Under the pieces are notes generated by a model. That model saw only the letters and a program-made list of their open reading frames with translations, was not told the DNA's origin and did not search any database. The position numbers and the translations under genes were made by a program. A DNA stretch of 64,000 nucleotides. Source: Flavobacterium aquicola (GTDB lineage Bacteria; Bacteroidota; Bacteroidia; Flavobacteriales; Flavobacteriaceae). Where the stretch lies: the NCBI RefSeq assembly GCF_003385115.1, contig NZ_QUNI01000006.1:8986-72985 (forward strand), read 5' to 3'. Positions within the stretch are counted from its first letter, which is position 1. Every line of letters begins with the position of its first letter. Positions 1 through 10,115 of the stretch are shown here, one piece after another.

Positions 1-7
1 CAAAACA

Positions 8-1156
8 ATGAAATTAAAAAAAACTATAGGTAAAATACATTTATGGCTAGGTCTGGCTTCTGGGCTTATTGTAATTATTTTAGGCATTACAGGCTGTTTA
101 TATGTTTTTGAAGAAGAATTACGTCCTCTTATTCACAAACATTATCATGTTGATGAAGTAAAAAAACCAGCAATGCCCTTCAGTAAACTGTTAGAAATAG
201 CAAAAACCCAATCTGAAAATCCAATTTCCGGATGCAAAATTTATAACAATAAAGAGAGAACCTTTGCTTTTTGGAGTTTTAATAAATTAGAAAATAACAG
301 CATTTGGTACTGGGACGATTACAACAGACTGTACATCTACATAGACCCGTACACAGGAAAGGTTGAAAAACTAGAAGATTATAATTTCGAGTTTTTTTTC
401 GTGGTTAGAATGCTTCATCAGACTCTTTTTCTAAAGCATGATATTGGCGATATAATTGTAGGCACAGCAACAATTCTATTTGTAATTCCACTTATAACAG
501 GCCTTATTCTTTGGTGGCCAAAAAACAAGAGTGCGGCCAAACAGCGTTTTTGGTTTCGATGGAAAGATACTACCAAATGGAAACGTAAAAATTATGATCT
601 GCATAATATATTGGGCTACTATATGATGATTTTTGCTTTAATAATTGCGCTTACAGGTTTGGTCTGGGCATTTGAATGGTATGATTCGGGCTTGCAATGG
701 GCTCTCAACGGAAGCAGTACAATTGAAAAAAGCGAAAAATTAGTATCTGATTCTACTCAGGTGAATTCGAAAAACAGCTTTGATAAAATATACAATACCA
801 CTAAACAGCTGCACCCAAAAGCTGATAATTATATTCTTTTTATACCTAAAGATTCGGCTGCAACATTTAATACATTCATTAAATATGAAAACTGCTTTAA
901 CGATGCATCAATCGAATACGATCAATATTCTGGAAAAATTCTTAAAACAAATTCATTTGATAACAAAAACACAGGGGAAAAATTTCGATCTATCAATTAC
1001 GATTTACATGTTGGAAGTATATTAGGATTTTCAGGTAAAGTGCTTGCATTTTTTGCAAGTTTTGTTTCGGCCGGCTTACCAATTACCGGTTTTTTAATTT
1101 GGTGGGGACGCAATAAGAAAAAGAAAAAAGATACTGCTGAAACAATTGCATCTTAA
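8..1156 (+). CDS. PepSY-associated transmembrane protein, copy A
   Basis: This is a 382-residue inner-membrane protein of the PepSY_TM family. An N-terminal transmembrane helix (about residues 12-33) follows a KIHLWLG motif, a PepSY-like periplasmic domain follows, and further helices lie near 145-170, 200-222 and 345-370. Four motif histidines beside the helices (KIHLWLG, MLHQTLF, YDLHNILG, YDLHVGS) fit haem or electron-transfer ligands. The known relative FpvG of Pseudomonas is a PepSY protein needed to reduce ferri-pyoverdine in the periplasm, so a ferric-siderophore reductase role is inferred. Only seven bases precede the ATG in this window, so its upstream partner is unseen. It is nearly identical to the gene at 6262-7404. 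A basic tail ends the protein. Confidence 0.85.
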   Translation: MKLKKTIGKIHLWLGLASGLIVIILGITGCLYVFEEELRPLIHKHYHVDEVKKPAMPFSKLLEIAKTQSENPISGCKIYNNKERTFAFWSFNKLENNSIWYWDDYNRLYIYIDPYTGKVEKLEDYNFEFFFVVRMLHQTLFLKHDIGDIIVGTATILFVIPLITGLILWWPKNKSAAKQRFWFRWKDTTKWKRKNYDLHNILGYYMMIFALIIALTGLVWAFEWYDSGLQWALNGSSTIEKSEKLVSDSTQVNSKNSFDKIYNTTKQLHPKADNYILFIPKDSAATFNTFIKYENCFNDASIEYDQYSGKILKTNSFDNKNTGEKFRSINYDLHVGSILGFSGKVLAFFASFVSAGLPITGFLIWWGRNKKKKKDTAETIAS

Positions 1157-1250
1157 TTCTTCCTCCTGCTCCCAATTATCTCTCTACCAGTAAACATTGA
1201 CAGCGATAATTTCATTTAACAAAATTATTCATAATTAATCTAAATAACAC

Positions 1251-1315
1251 TTGTTAAAGGATTATTAATTTTTATATTTGCAGTGAAATAATTTTTATTT
1301 ATTCTAAATAAAAAT
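1251..1315 (+). promoter_or_regulatory. Promoter with palindromic operator before the first TBDR
   Basis: TTG at 1251-1253 and TATATTTG at 1273-1280, separated by 19 bases, match the Bacteroidota -33/-7 promoter. Just downstream, 1291-1315 is a perfect 11-3-11 palindrome whose core is TTATTTATTCTAAATAA. A degenerate second half-site set (TAAATAA at 1241-1247) lies just upstream of the -33 box. The same layout recurs before other iron-type receptors in the window, so a Fur-family operator is inferred. Confidence 0.7.
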
Positions 1316-1337
1316 AATTTAATTTAATTTAAAAACA

Positions 1338-3725
1338 ATGAACAATTTCAGACTTCGAAAACAGCATTTAATTCTTATAACTTGCTTGTTACTTTTTTCA
1401 GCCGTTAATCTTTTTGCCCAGCAAAATCATGGAAAAATAAATGGACAGATAACCACCTCAGACGGAGAACTAGCTGTCGGTGTAAACATCATTCTTAAAA
1501 ATTCAAAATACTTTACGATTAGCAATGAAGATGGAACTTTTGAATTTAACAGAGTAAAACCAAATACTTATACTTTACAAGTTTCATTAACGGGTTACGA
1601 AACTACACAGCAAGAAGTAAGCGTTACCGAAAACCAAACGGCAACCCTAAATTTACAATTAAAGGTTTCAAACAGAGAACTGAAAGAGATAGTAATAAAC
1701 ACTCAGAAAGCAAATAAGTTTGCAGATAGAGAAACCGTTTATGTAGCACGAATGCCTCTAAAAAACTTAGAAAACTCACAAGTTTACAATACCGTGAGCA
1801 AAGAACTGATAAAAGAACAGATAGCAACAGATATGGCACAAGCCCAAAGAAATATCCCCGGAGCTATACCTGGAGCAGCAGGAGGCGGAAGTGTTGGTAT
1901 TGTATCTAGAGGTTTTACTAGTTATCAATCCCTTAGAAACGGTATGAATTCGGCAGCTATCGCACCGGAGGATCCTGTGAATATTGAACGTATTGAAGCT
2001 ATAAAGGGACCTGTAGGTACTTTATTTAGTAATATTTCTACCAGTTTAGGAGGAGTTCTGAACTATGTTACCAAAAAACCATACGAAACTTTTGGGGGCG
2101 AACTATCTTATACAACTGGAACCTATCAGCTAAACCGCTTGACTGCAGATGTAAATGCTCCACTTGATAAAGAAAAAACGCTGTTATTTAGAGCTACAGC
2201 TTCTTATCAAACAAGAAATGGCTACGTCAATGGTGATGGAGCACTTTGGTCAAACAGTTATTCTTTTTCTCCAAAATTGACTTATAAAGTTAACCCGAAA
2301 CTTACTTTAGATTTTGATACCGAAATTGTTAGTCAAAAATACAATGCAACGTATGTTTACACCATTGGTGCGGGAGTTACTGCAAAAAGTTTAAAAGATT
2401 TACTTCCATACGATAAAAGTTTAAGCAGTAACGGTCTTGCCAATTATAACTTTGTGAATAATATAAATGTTTCGGCAAATTATAAAATTTCCGATTATTG
2501 GACTTCTCAAACCAGTTATATGTTTTCTGAAGGGCATTATCCAAAACAATATTTATATTCAGCTGCTACTTTTACAAACAATACTACAGCTAATAGATTG
2601 GTTGGATTATGGGAACCTGATAATAAATTTGGTCAAATGCAGCTACAGCAGAACTTTGTTGGCGACTTTAAAATAGGCAAACTTAGAAATCGTATTGTGG
2701 CAGGTATTGATTGGTCACAATACTACTATGGATTAAATCGTCCTGCATCATTAGCAAATGGATATACAGATACAGTAGATACAACTAAGCCTATTCCGGA
2801 AATTAGTCAAGCACAGGTAGAAGCGGCTAATTCATTAGTAAAATATAATTTTAGAAGTTCTACATTAGATCAATATAGTGCTTATGTTTCAGATGTATTA
2901 AACGTTACAGATAATTTACTGGTAATGGCAAGTTTGAGAGTCACACGAGCTATAAATAATGGTATATACTCTCAAGCTACAGGATTAACAACTGGTAATT
3001 ACAACCAAACACAATTATCTCCAAAATTAGGTATTGTTTACCAAGTGTTGAAAGACAAAATATCACTTTTTACAAATTACAATAATGGTTTTATAAATGT
3101 TGCGCCTGCTCCTACTGGGCCTAGTGGAGATATAACCGTATTAGAACCTCAACAGGCTAACCAAGCAGAAGGTGGTGTAAAATTCAATTTATTTAACGGA
3201 AAATTAAGCAGTACATTCAGTTACTATGACATTCAGGTAACTAATGCTACCTATGCTGATCCAGCAAACGCAGCCTATACAGTACAAAATGGAACACAGC
3301 GTAGTAAAGGATTTGAGGCAGACATAATTGCGAATCCTATTTCTGGACTGAACATTGTTGCTGGTTATGGATTTAACGAAAACATCTATACTAAAAACAC
3401 AGCGGCTCTTCAGGGCAAATTTTCAACATTTGCTCCTAAAAACATTGCCAACCTTTGGATCAGCTATAAAATAATGAATGGCAAACTAAACGGCTTTGGT
3501 CTTGGTGCAGGAGGGAATTATGTAAGTGACTCTTGGTTCAACACCACTAATACATTTATTTTCAACGGTTACACTGTTGCTAACGCATCTATTTTTTATA
3601 GTACTGAAAAAATCACCCTAAACCTTAAGGTAAATAATCTTACCAACGAAGAGTATTATATTGTAGGAACAGGTACTCCTCAAATGCTTAGAAATATTGC
3701 AGTAGGCTTTACATATAAATTGTAA
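1338..3725 (+). CDS. TonB-dependent siderophore receptor 1
   Basis: This is a 795-residue outer-membrane receptor. A signal peptide ends near LFAQQ (about residue 28). A carboxypeptidase-regulatory-like beta-sandwich follows (about 32-115), then a plug domain (about 135-245, with the typical IERIEAIKGPVGTLF motif), then a 22-strand type barrel to the C terminus. The plug and barrel resemble ferric-siderophore receptors, so ferri-siderophore uptake is inferred; the ligand cannot be read from sequence. It has its own promoter and operator directly upstream and is followed 118 bases later by a close paralogue. The first 120 residues are very similar in DNA to the paralogue at 3844, which points to tandem duplication. 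Confidence 0.9.
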   Translation: MNNFRLRKQHLILITCLLLFSAVNLFAQQNHGKINGQITTSDGELAVGVNIILKNSKYFTISNEDGTFEFNRVKPNTYTLQVSLTGYETTQQEVSVTENQTATLNLQLKVSNRELKEIVINTQKANKFADRETVYVARMPLKNLENSQVYNTVSKELIKEQIATDMAQAQRNIPGAIPGAAGGGSVGIVSRGFTSYQSLRNGMNSAAIAPEDPVNIERIEAIKGPVGTLFSNISTSLGGVLNYVTKKPYETFGGELSYTTGTYQLNRLTADVNAPLDKEKTLLFRATASYQTRNGYVNGDGALWSNSYSFSPKLTYKVNPKLTLDFDTEIVSQKYNATYVYTIGAGVTAKSLKDLLPYDKSLSSNGLANYNFVNNINVSANYKISDYWTSQTSYMFSEGHYPKQYLYSAATFTNNTTANRLVGLWEPDNKFGQMQLQQNFVGDFKIGKLRNRIVAGIDWSQYYYGLNRPASLANGYTDTVDTTKPIPEISQAQVEAANSLVKYNFRSSTLDQYSAYVSDVLNVTDNLLVMASLRVTRAINNGIYSQATGLTTGNYNQTQLSPKLGIVYQVLKDKISLFTNYNNGFINVAPAPTGPSGDITVLEPQQANQAEGGVKFNLFNGKLSSTFSYYDIQVTNATYADPANAAYTVQNGTQRSKGFEADIIANPISGLNIVAGYGFNENIYTKNTAALQGKFSTFAPKNIANLWISYKIMNGKLNGFGLGAGGNYVSDSWFNTTNTFIFNGYTVANASIFYSTEKITLNLKVNNLTNEEYYIVGTGTPQMLRNIAVGFTYKL

Positions 3726-3843
3726 AAACTCTTTCTAATTTATTATTTAAAAATCACCTCTTTATTAGAGGGAACGAAATAATAAAAAGAAAATGTAGAT
3801 CACTAAAATTATTTATAACTATTAACCTATTTATATCTAACAA

Positions 3844-6168
3844 ATGAAATATCTAAATCCGAGAATGACAAAATTCTTATATATTGTTAGTTTATTTTTT
3901 ATTTTAACAACAACATTAATTGCCCAGCAGAATCACGGAAAAATAAAAGGAATCATAACCACATCTGATGGACAGCCAGGCAGCGATGTAAATGTGGTTC
4001 TTAAAAATTCAAAATACTTTACGATTACCAATGAAACGGGTAATTTTGAATTTAACAGAGTAAAAGCAGATACTTATACACTCCAAGTTTCATTAACAGG
4101 TTACGAAACAATAGAAAAAGAAGTTGCTGTTACAGAAAACGAAACAACCACTATCAATTTACATTTAAAAGTTTCTAACAAAGAATTAAAAGAAGTAGTT
4201 GTAAATAACAACAGTAGAAGAATCTCTAAAAAATCAGATTACGTTGCCAGAATGCCTATAACAAACCTTGAAAACCCTCAAGTATATAGTGTAATTCATA
4301 AAGAACTGTTACAAGAACAAGTTGTAATTGATATTAAAAGTGCCATCCAAAATTCCCCAGGGGCAACAGCAATTAGTTATCCCTCTGGAGGAGTTGGCAT
4401 CAATTTTAGAGGATTTACTACTGGAGTAAATGCAAGAAACGGTATGGAAACATCTGCAAATCGTTCTTCTGTAGATCTTGCTAACGTGGAACGAATTGAA
4501 ATAATGAAAGGCCCTTCGGGAACTTTATTTGGTTCGACAATATCTTCTTTTGGTGGAGTCGTAAATCTCGTTACTAAAAAACCTTTCGAAACAACAGCTG
4601 CTGAAGTAACTTATACTGCTGGAAGTTTTGGTTTAAACCGTCTTACTGCCGACGTAAACACCCCTCTTAAAAAAGATAAAACAGTTTTATTTAGAGTTAA
4701 CCTTGCCATCAATAATGAAAAGAGCTTTGTAGATTATGGTTTTAATAAGACCGTTGCTATTACTCCAAGTCTAACTTTTAAAGCAAATGAAAAACTTACT
4801 TTTAATGTTGATGCAGAATTTATAAACTCAAACAATACCAGACGTACTTATAATATTTATGGTGGAACCTCAGGAATAACTAATCCCGAAGATTTAAAAA
4901 TCGCTTATAATAAATCATTATTCTTTGATGACCTTGATGCTAAAACTTCAGCTACTAAAATTTTTACACAAGCAGAATATAAAATTTCCGAAAACTGGAA
5001 ATCTACTACTCTATTTTCTTTTGTAGGCGAAAATGTTGAACGCAGTTACCAAACTTATCTTCTTTGGAGTTCTCCAACTACAGCCACTAGAAGAGTCGGT
5101 AATTGGGGACCTATATATGATAATTACACTAATTTACAGGAAAATATTAACGGACAGTTTTCTACAGGAAATATTAAGCACAAATTTTTGGCTGGAGCAA
5201 ATTATAGCATGAACAAAAGTGGATTTTCGTCTGGAGCACAAGCTTTTGATGTTGTCGATGTAACAACCAATATCGATCCAATGAGAAAAAAAGATGTTGA
5301 CGCTGTATTAACACAAACTGCATATCCAGTTTTTGGAACTAATACTTTTAGCGTTTATGCTTGTGATGTAATTAACTTTACCGACAAATTATCTGCTATG
5401 TTGAGTTTACGTTTAGACAATTTTGACCAACCCGAAGTTGAAGGGACAGAAGGCTATCATCAAACGGCATTATCACCAAAATTAGGATTGGTTTATGAAG
5501 TTGTTAAAAACCAGGTTTCGGTATTTGGAAATTATATGAATGGATTTCAAAATTCAGCACCTGTAACACAACCTGATGCTTCTCGATTAATTTTAGACCC
5601 TATTTATGCTGTACAATACGAAGGAGGTGTAAAGGCAGAAGTATTTGATAAGAAATTAAGTGCCACAGCGAGTTACTACAATATCACTATTGATAATGCC
5701 ACAAGATCTGATGTTGATGGTTTTACAAAACAAGATGGAGTACAAGAAAGCAAAGGGTTTGATTTTGAATTGATGGCAAATCCTGTCAATGGTTTAAATC
5801 TTTCTCTTGGATATGCTTATAATGATAATCGTATTGTAAAAGCTTCCGAAGAATCTGTGGAGGGCAATAAAGCCGCAAATTCTCCTGAAAATGTAATTAA
5901 TCTTTGGATTTCATATACCTTACAAAACAAGTTAAAAGGTTTAGGATTTGGATTTGGAAATAATTATGTAGATAAAAGTTATATGTTCGAAGATAATGTT
6001 TTTTACATTCCATCGTATTCACTTTATAACGCGACTGTATTTTATGAGCAACCTAGTTGGAGAGTTGGAGTTAAATTAAATAACTTATCCAACGAAAGAT
6101 ATTGGGATGCTTGGGGAGCTTCACAAGCACCTACAAACTTTTTAGCAAACTTAACATTCAAATTTTAA
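3844..6168 (+). CDS. TonB-dependent siderophore receptor 2 (paralogue of receptor 1)
   Basis: This 774-residue receptor has the same order as its upstream neighbour: signal peptide (cut near LIAQQ), regulatory-like N-terminal domain, plug (IERIEIMKGPSGTLFG) and barrel. It shares the unusual linker motif (YVARMPxxNLENPQVY) between the N-terminal domain and plug with the receptors at 1338 and 17951, so the three form a paralogous set. No operator like that at 1291-1315 is seen in the 118-base gap upstream, so it is probably transcribed with receptor 1. A terminator-like hairpin follows at 6187-6213. The ligand is unknown. Confidence 0.9.
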   Translation: MKYLNPRMTKFLYIVSLFFILTTTLIAQQNHGKIKGIITTSDGQPGSDVNVVLKNSKYFTITNETGNFEFNRVKADTYTLQVSLTGYETIEKEVAVTENETTTINLHLKVSNKELKEVVVNNNSRRISKKSDYVARMPITNLENPQVYSVIHKELLQEQVVIDIKSAIQNSPGATAISYPSGGVGINFRGFTTGVNARNGMETSANRSSVDLANVERIEIMKGPSGTLFGSTISSFGGVVNLVTKKPFETTAAEVTYTAGSFGLNRLTADVNTPLKKDKTVLFRVNLAINNEKSFVDYGFNKTVAITPSLTFKANEKLTFNVDAEFINSNNTRRTYNIYGGTSGITNPEDLKIAYNKSLFFDDLDAKTSATKIFTQAEYKISENWKSTTLFSFVGENVERSYQTYLLWSSPTTATRRVGNWGPIYDNYTNLQENINGQFSTGNIKHKFLAGANYSMNKSGFSSGAQAFDVVDVTTNIDPMRKKDVDAVLTQTAYPVFGTNTFSVYACDVINFTDKLSAMLSLRLDNFDQPEVEGTEGYHQTALSPKLGLVYEVVKNQVSVFGNYMNGFQNSAPVTQPDASRLILDPIYAVQYEGGVKAEVFDKKLSATASYYNITIDNATRSDVDGFTKQDGVQESKGFDFELMANPVNGLNLSLGYAYNDNRIVKASEESVEGNKAANSPENVINLWISYTLQNKLKGLGFGFGNNYVDKSYMFEDNVFYIPSYSLYNATVFYEQPSWRVGVKLNNLSNERYWDAWGASQAPTNFLANLTFKF

Positions 6169-6186
6169 ACTAATTAAAGTCACAAG

Positions 6187-6217
6187 ACACCTCTATCTTT
6201 GGGTATGAGGTGTTTTT
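6187..6217 (+). terminator. Hairpin terminator after receptor 2
   Basis: ACACCTC at 6187-6193 pairs with GAGGTGT at 6207-6213 and is followed by a T run. It separates receptor 2 from the second PepSY gene, which may therefore depend on read-through or on an unrecognised promoter in 6217-6262. Confidence 0.65.
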
Positions 6218-6261
6218 AGTTTTAAAATAAAAAAGCTATTTATCCTGCAATCATATAAACA

Positions 6262-7404
6262 ATGAAATTAAAAAAAACTATAGGTAAAATACATTTATGG
6301 CTAGGTCTGGCTTCTGGGCTTATTGTAATTATTTTAGGCATTACAGGCTGTTTATATGTTTTTGAAGAAGAATTACGTCCTCTTATTCACAAACATTATC
6401 ATGTTGATGAAGTAAAAAAACCAGCAATGCCCTTCAGTAAACTGTTAGAAATAGCAAAAACCCAATCTGAAAATCCAATTTCCGGATGCAAAATTTATAA
6501 CAATAAAGAGAGAACCTTTGCTTTTTGGAGTTTTAATAAATTAGAAAATAACAGCATTTGGTACTGGGACGATTACAACAGACTGTACATCTACATAGAC
6601 CCGTACACAGGAAAGGTTGAAAAACTAGAAGATTATAATTTCGAGTTTTTTTTCGTGGTTAGAATGCTTCATCAGACTCTTTTTCTAAAGCATGATATTG
6701 GCGATATAATTGTAGGCACAGCAACAATTCTATTTGTAATTTCACTTATAACAGGCCTTATTCTTTGGTGGCCAAAAAACAAGAGTGCGGCCAAACAGCG
6801 TTTTTGGTTTCGATGGAAAGATACTACCAAATGGAAACGTAAAAATTATGATCTGCATAATATATTGGGCTACTATATGATGATTTTTGCTTTAATAATT
6901 GCGCTTACAGGTTTGGTCTGGGCATTTGAATGGTATGATTCGGGCTTGCAATGGGCTCTCAACGGAAGCAGTACAATTGAAAAAAGCGAAAAATTAGTAT
7001 CTGATTCTACTCAGGTGAATTCGAAAAACAGCTTTGATAAAATATACAATACCACTAAACAGCTGCACCCAAAAGCTGATAATTATATTCTTTTTATACC
7101 TAAAGATTCGGCTGCAACATTTAATACATTCATTAAATATGAAAACTGCTTTAATGATGCATCAATCGAATACGATCAATATTCTGGAAAAATTCTAAAA
7201 ACAAATTCATTTGATAACAAAAACACAGGGGAAAAATTTCGATCTATCAATTACGATTTGCATGTTGGCAGTATATTAGGATTTCCCGGTAAAGTGCTTG
7301 CTTTTTTTGCAAGTTTCGTTTCAGCTGGCTTACCAATTACCGGTTTTTTAATTTGGTGGGGACGCAATAAGAAAAAGAAAAAAGATACTGCTAAAACATC
7401 TTAA
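6262..7404 (+). CDS. PepSY-associated transmembrane protein, copy B
   Basis: This 380-residue protein is nearly identical to copy A at 8-1156. In the first 893 bases of the gene only one base differs (488 versus 6742, Pro to Ser in a membrane helix). From position 901 in copy A onward about ten differences appear, and the last residues differ. The downstream promoter and operator region is also duplicated (up to 7541). The role is as for copy A: a likely periplasm-facing reductase for ferri-siderophores. It lies between receptors 2 and 3. The near identity over most of the gene suggests recent duplication or gene conversion. Confidence 0.85.
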   Translation: MKLKKTIGKIHLWLGLASGLIVIILGITGCLYVFEEELRPLIHKHYHVDEVKKPAMPFSKLLEIAKTQSENPISGCKIYNNKERTFAFWSFNKLENNSIWYWDDYNRLYIYIDPYTGKVEKLEDYNFEFFFVVRMLHQTLFLKHDIGDIIVGTATILFVISLITGLILWWPKNKSAAKQRFWFRWKDTTKWKRKNYDLHNILGYYMMIFALIIALTGLVWAFEWYDSGLQWALNGSSTIEKSEKLVSDSTQVNSKNSFDKIYNTTKQLHPKADNYILFIPKDSAATFNTFIKYENCFNDASIEYDQYSGKILKTNSFDNKNTGEKFRSINYDLHVGSILGFPGKVLAFFASFVSAGLPITGFLIWWGRNKKKKKDTAKTS

Positions 7405-7474
7405 TTCTTCCTCCTGCTCATTAACAGCGATAATTTTATTTAACAAAATTATTCATAATTAATCTAAATAACAT

Positions 7475-7539
7475 TTGTTAAAGGATTATTAATTTTTATA
7501 TTTGCAGTGAAATAATTTTTATTTATTCTAAATAAAAAT
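7475..7539 (+). promoter_or_regulatory. Duplicated promoter and operator before receptor 3
   Basis: TTG at 7475-7477 and TATATTTG at 7497-7504 (19-base spacing) are followed by the same perfect 25-base palindrome as at 1291-1315, here at 7515-7539. The whole block is a copy of the region after PepSY copy A, so the two receptors downstream share a regulatory region through duplication. Confidence 0.7.
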
Positions 7540-7563
7540 AAATAACCTATATATACTTTAATC

Positions 7564-10047
7564 ATGAATTATTTAAAATTAAGAATGCCCCGATTCTTAT
7601 ATCTAATGAGCTTTTTTTTACTACTAACATCAATCGTAAATGCGCAGCAAAAAACGGCAACCATAAAAGGAACCGTAAAAAACAGTCAGGGAAAAGCGGC
7701 TGAATTTGCAAATGTCGAATTGAAAGGCACCAGCAAAGGTGCAGTGACTGATGAAAGCGGTGAATACAAAATTGAAAATATCAAACCAGGAAACTACACT
7801 ATAACAATCTCCGGAATTGGTCTAAAAAAGAAAACACAAGATATCGAAATAACAGCCGGTCAAAGAAATTATACTTTTGACTTTGAAGTAGAAGAAAATA
7901 TCGGACAGCTGGATGAAATTGTTGTTTCAGGCTTTCGCGAACGCACCTACAGAAACGAAATGTCTGTGGCCTCATCTAAATCTAGTATTGCTCTGAAAGA
8001 TTTACCACAATCGGTAAGTTATGTTACTAAAGAATTAATTATCGACAGACAGGCTTTTCGTGTCAATGATGTTCTAAAAAACATCAGCGGTGTGAGTCTT
8101 AATAACTTTGAAAACCGCTTTTCCATCAGAGGAATTTCGGGCAACAGTTATCAGTTCATCAATGGATTAAGAGTAAGCGGAAGATCTTTCAATTCATTAA
8201 ACCTAAACAACCTGGAAAGAGTTGAAGTCATGAAAGGTCCTGCATCTGCTTTATACGGTAATACTGAACCAGGCGGATCTATTAATAATGTAACCAAAAA
8301 AGCGCTGTCCGTAAATCGAAATGCAGCTAATGTAAGTGTTGGAAGTTTTCAAACCATTAGAGCCACAACGGATTTAACCGGTCCGCTAAATGAATCCAAA
8401 AGTATCTTATATCGTATGAATGTAGCGTATCAAAACACGGCAACTTTCAGGGATTTACAGGAAAGAGAAGATGTTTCAATCGCACCCACAATCGCTTTTT
8501 TACCAAGCGAAAAGACCCGAATTGATGTCGATTTCGTTTACAGTATTATCAAAGGAAGAACCGAAAGAGGACAGCCTATATACGGACCTTCAACTGATGG
8601 AGCCAGCCGTTTATTCACGACTCCAAGTTCACAGAGTATGTCAAGAGCAAGCGATTATTTGAAAGAAAAGACCTTTTATTTATCGGCAATAATGAATCAT
8701 AAATTCAACAGCAAGCTTTTATTGAATGTGTCTTACTTAAAGTATAAATTCTTTGAAGACATGGTTGAACACAGAGGCGGTAACGCTTATGCAGTTGACG
8801 GAGCGGGAAAAGAAATTCCGTCGCTGTTATTGCAGAGCACAACCGAACGTATGCGCAACCGCTATGACGACAATCTTACCGCATACCTAAATTATGACGT
8901 CAGCACTGGAAAAATAGAACACAAAATAGTTTTAGGAGCAGATTATATTCAAAGTTTAGTACCTGTCGGCGGAACAAACGGCGTCGCATCTGGTTATAGA
9001 AATGCAGCCAATACCGGTTCAATTGCAACCTATAATCCAGCAAAAAAGGATTTATATCTGCTGGACGCAAATGGAAATCCAGTTCCGAATGTTCCTTTTT
9101 ATAATTTAGCAAATCCAGATTACTCAGCTGCTAATACTGATAATTATTTCACAACCCGAACAGCAACGGCACCAACGAAATACTATTCGCAAAGTATCTA
9201 CATCCAAGATCAGATGAAGTGGAATAAACTGCAGCTTCTGTTGGGTTTAAGACAAGAATTTTATACTGATTTCACCAATTACACAAAAAGCAATGAAGCC
9301 AAAGTAAAACAAGATGCTTTGATTCCAAGAGTAGGTTTGGTGTATAGTGTAATTCCGCAGATTAATATTTACGGAACCTATGTAGAAGGTTTTCAGCCAC
9401 AAAGTGCTGGAACTATTGGTGCACCAGAAATTTATGGAGGTCCATTTGATCCGCTAACCAGTAAAATGTTCGAATTTGGAGCAAAAAGCGATTGGTTTGA
9501 TAAAAAATTAGGCGTTAGTGTTGCTGCTTACAAAATCAATCAAAACAATATTTTGGTCAATGCCAATGATCCTACAAACACGCAATTATTGGAACAGAGA
9601 GGTCAGGAAACATCAAAAGGTATCGAAGTTGATATTACCGGAAATATTTTGCCTAATTTATCCATAAATGCAAATTATGCATACAACGATGCACGAATCA
9701 CCAAGACCGCAGTTCCCGCCGATGTAGACAGATGGAAAGAAGCAGCACCGCACCATCAAGGAGGTTTTTGGGCAAAATACACCATTTTAAAAGGAAGCAT
9801 TAAAGGTTTTGGAGTTGGATTAGGCTCTAATTTTGCTTCGAAACAAAGTACCCGATTAGCTTATTTTATTTTACCGGGTTATTCATTGATAGATGCTGCA
9901 TTGTATTATCAAATAAAACAATTGAAATTTTCACTAAACTTGAACAATCTTCAGAACAAGGAATATATCGTATCACAAGCCAATGCCAATATGGTTGGGC
10001 CTGGTGCGCCTAGAAACTTTATGTTCAACTTGGGATACACTTTCTAA
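7564..10047 (+). CDS. TonB-dependent siderophore receptor 3 (FhuE/FpvA-like)
   Basis: This 827-residue receptor has a signal peptide ending near VNAQQ, a carboxypeptidase-regulatory-like domain (about 32-115), a plug with [14 protein letters not shown] (about 145-165) and [16 protein letters not shown] (about 220-235), and a barrel ending in a typical terminal strand (MFNLGYTF). The plug motifs are those of the TonB-siderophore receptor family that includes FhuE and FpvA, so import of a ferri-siderophore is inferred. It belongs to a different subfamily from receptors 1, 2 and 4. It is followed 68 bases later by a DUF4198 protein, probably in one operon under the operator at 7515-7539. Confidence 0.9.
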   Translation: MNYLKLRMPRFLYLMSFFLLLTSIVNAQQKTATIKGTVKNSQGKAAEFANVELKGTSKGAVTDESGEYKIENIKPGNYTITISGIGLKKKTQDIEITAGQRNYTFDFEVEENIGQLDEIVVSGFRERTYRNEMSVASSKSSIALKDLPQSVSYVTKELIIDRQAFRVNDVLKNISGVSLNNFENRFSIRGISGNSYQFINGLRVSGRSFNSLNLNNLERVEVMKGPASALYGNTEPGGSINNVTKKALSVNRNAANVSVGSFQTIRATTDLTGPLNESKSILYRMNVAYQNTATFRDLQEREDVSIAPTIAFLPSEKTRIDVDFVYSIIKGRTERGQPIYGPSTDGASRLFTTPSSQSMSRASDYLKEKTFYLSAIMNHKFNSKLLLNVSYLKYKFFEDMVEHRGGNAYAVDGAGKEIPSLLLQSTTERMRNRYDDNLTAYLNYDVSTGKIEHKIVLGADYIQSLVPVGGTNGVASGYRNAANTGSIATYNPAKKDLYLLDANGNPVPNVPFYNLANPDYSAANTDNYFTTRTATAPTKYYSQSIYIQDQMKWNKLQLLLGLRQEFYTDFTNYTKSNEAKVKQDALIPRVGLVYSVIPQINIYGTYVEGFQPQSAGTIGAPEIYGGPFDPLTSKMFEFGAKSDWFDKKLGVSVAAYKINQNNILVNANDPTNTQLLEQRGQETSKGIEVDITGNILPNLSINANYAYNDARITKTAVPADVDRWKEAAPHHQGGFWAKYTILKGSIKGFGVGLGSNFASKQSTRLAYFILPGYSLIDAALYYQIKQLKFSLNLNNLQNKEYIVSQANANMVGPGAPRNFMFNLGYTF

Positions 10048-10115
10048 TAGTTTTTGGACATAAAATCAAAAAGAATTCAGATCAAAACAATTTTTAAACT
10101 ATAAAATCAATTACA

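Noticed and set aside
780..1025. A frame inside PepSY copy A
   Set aside because: It lies wholly within the PepSY gene in another frame and has no recognisable features.
1624..1839. Open frames on the opposite strand of receptor and synthetase genes
   Set aside because: They overlap clear genes entirely, have no start signals, signal peptides or family motifs, and arise from codon bias.
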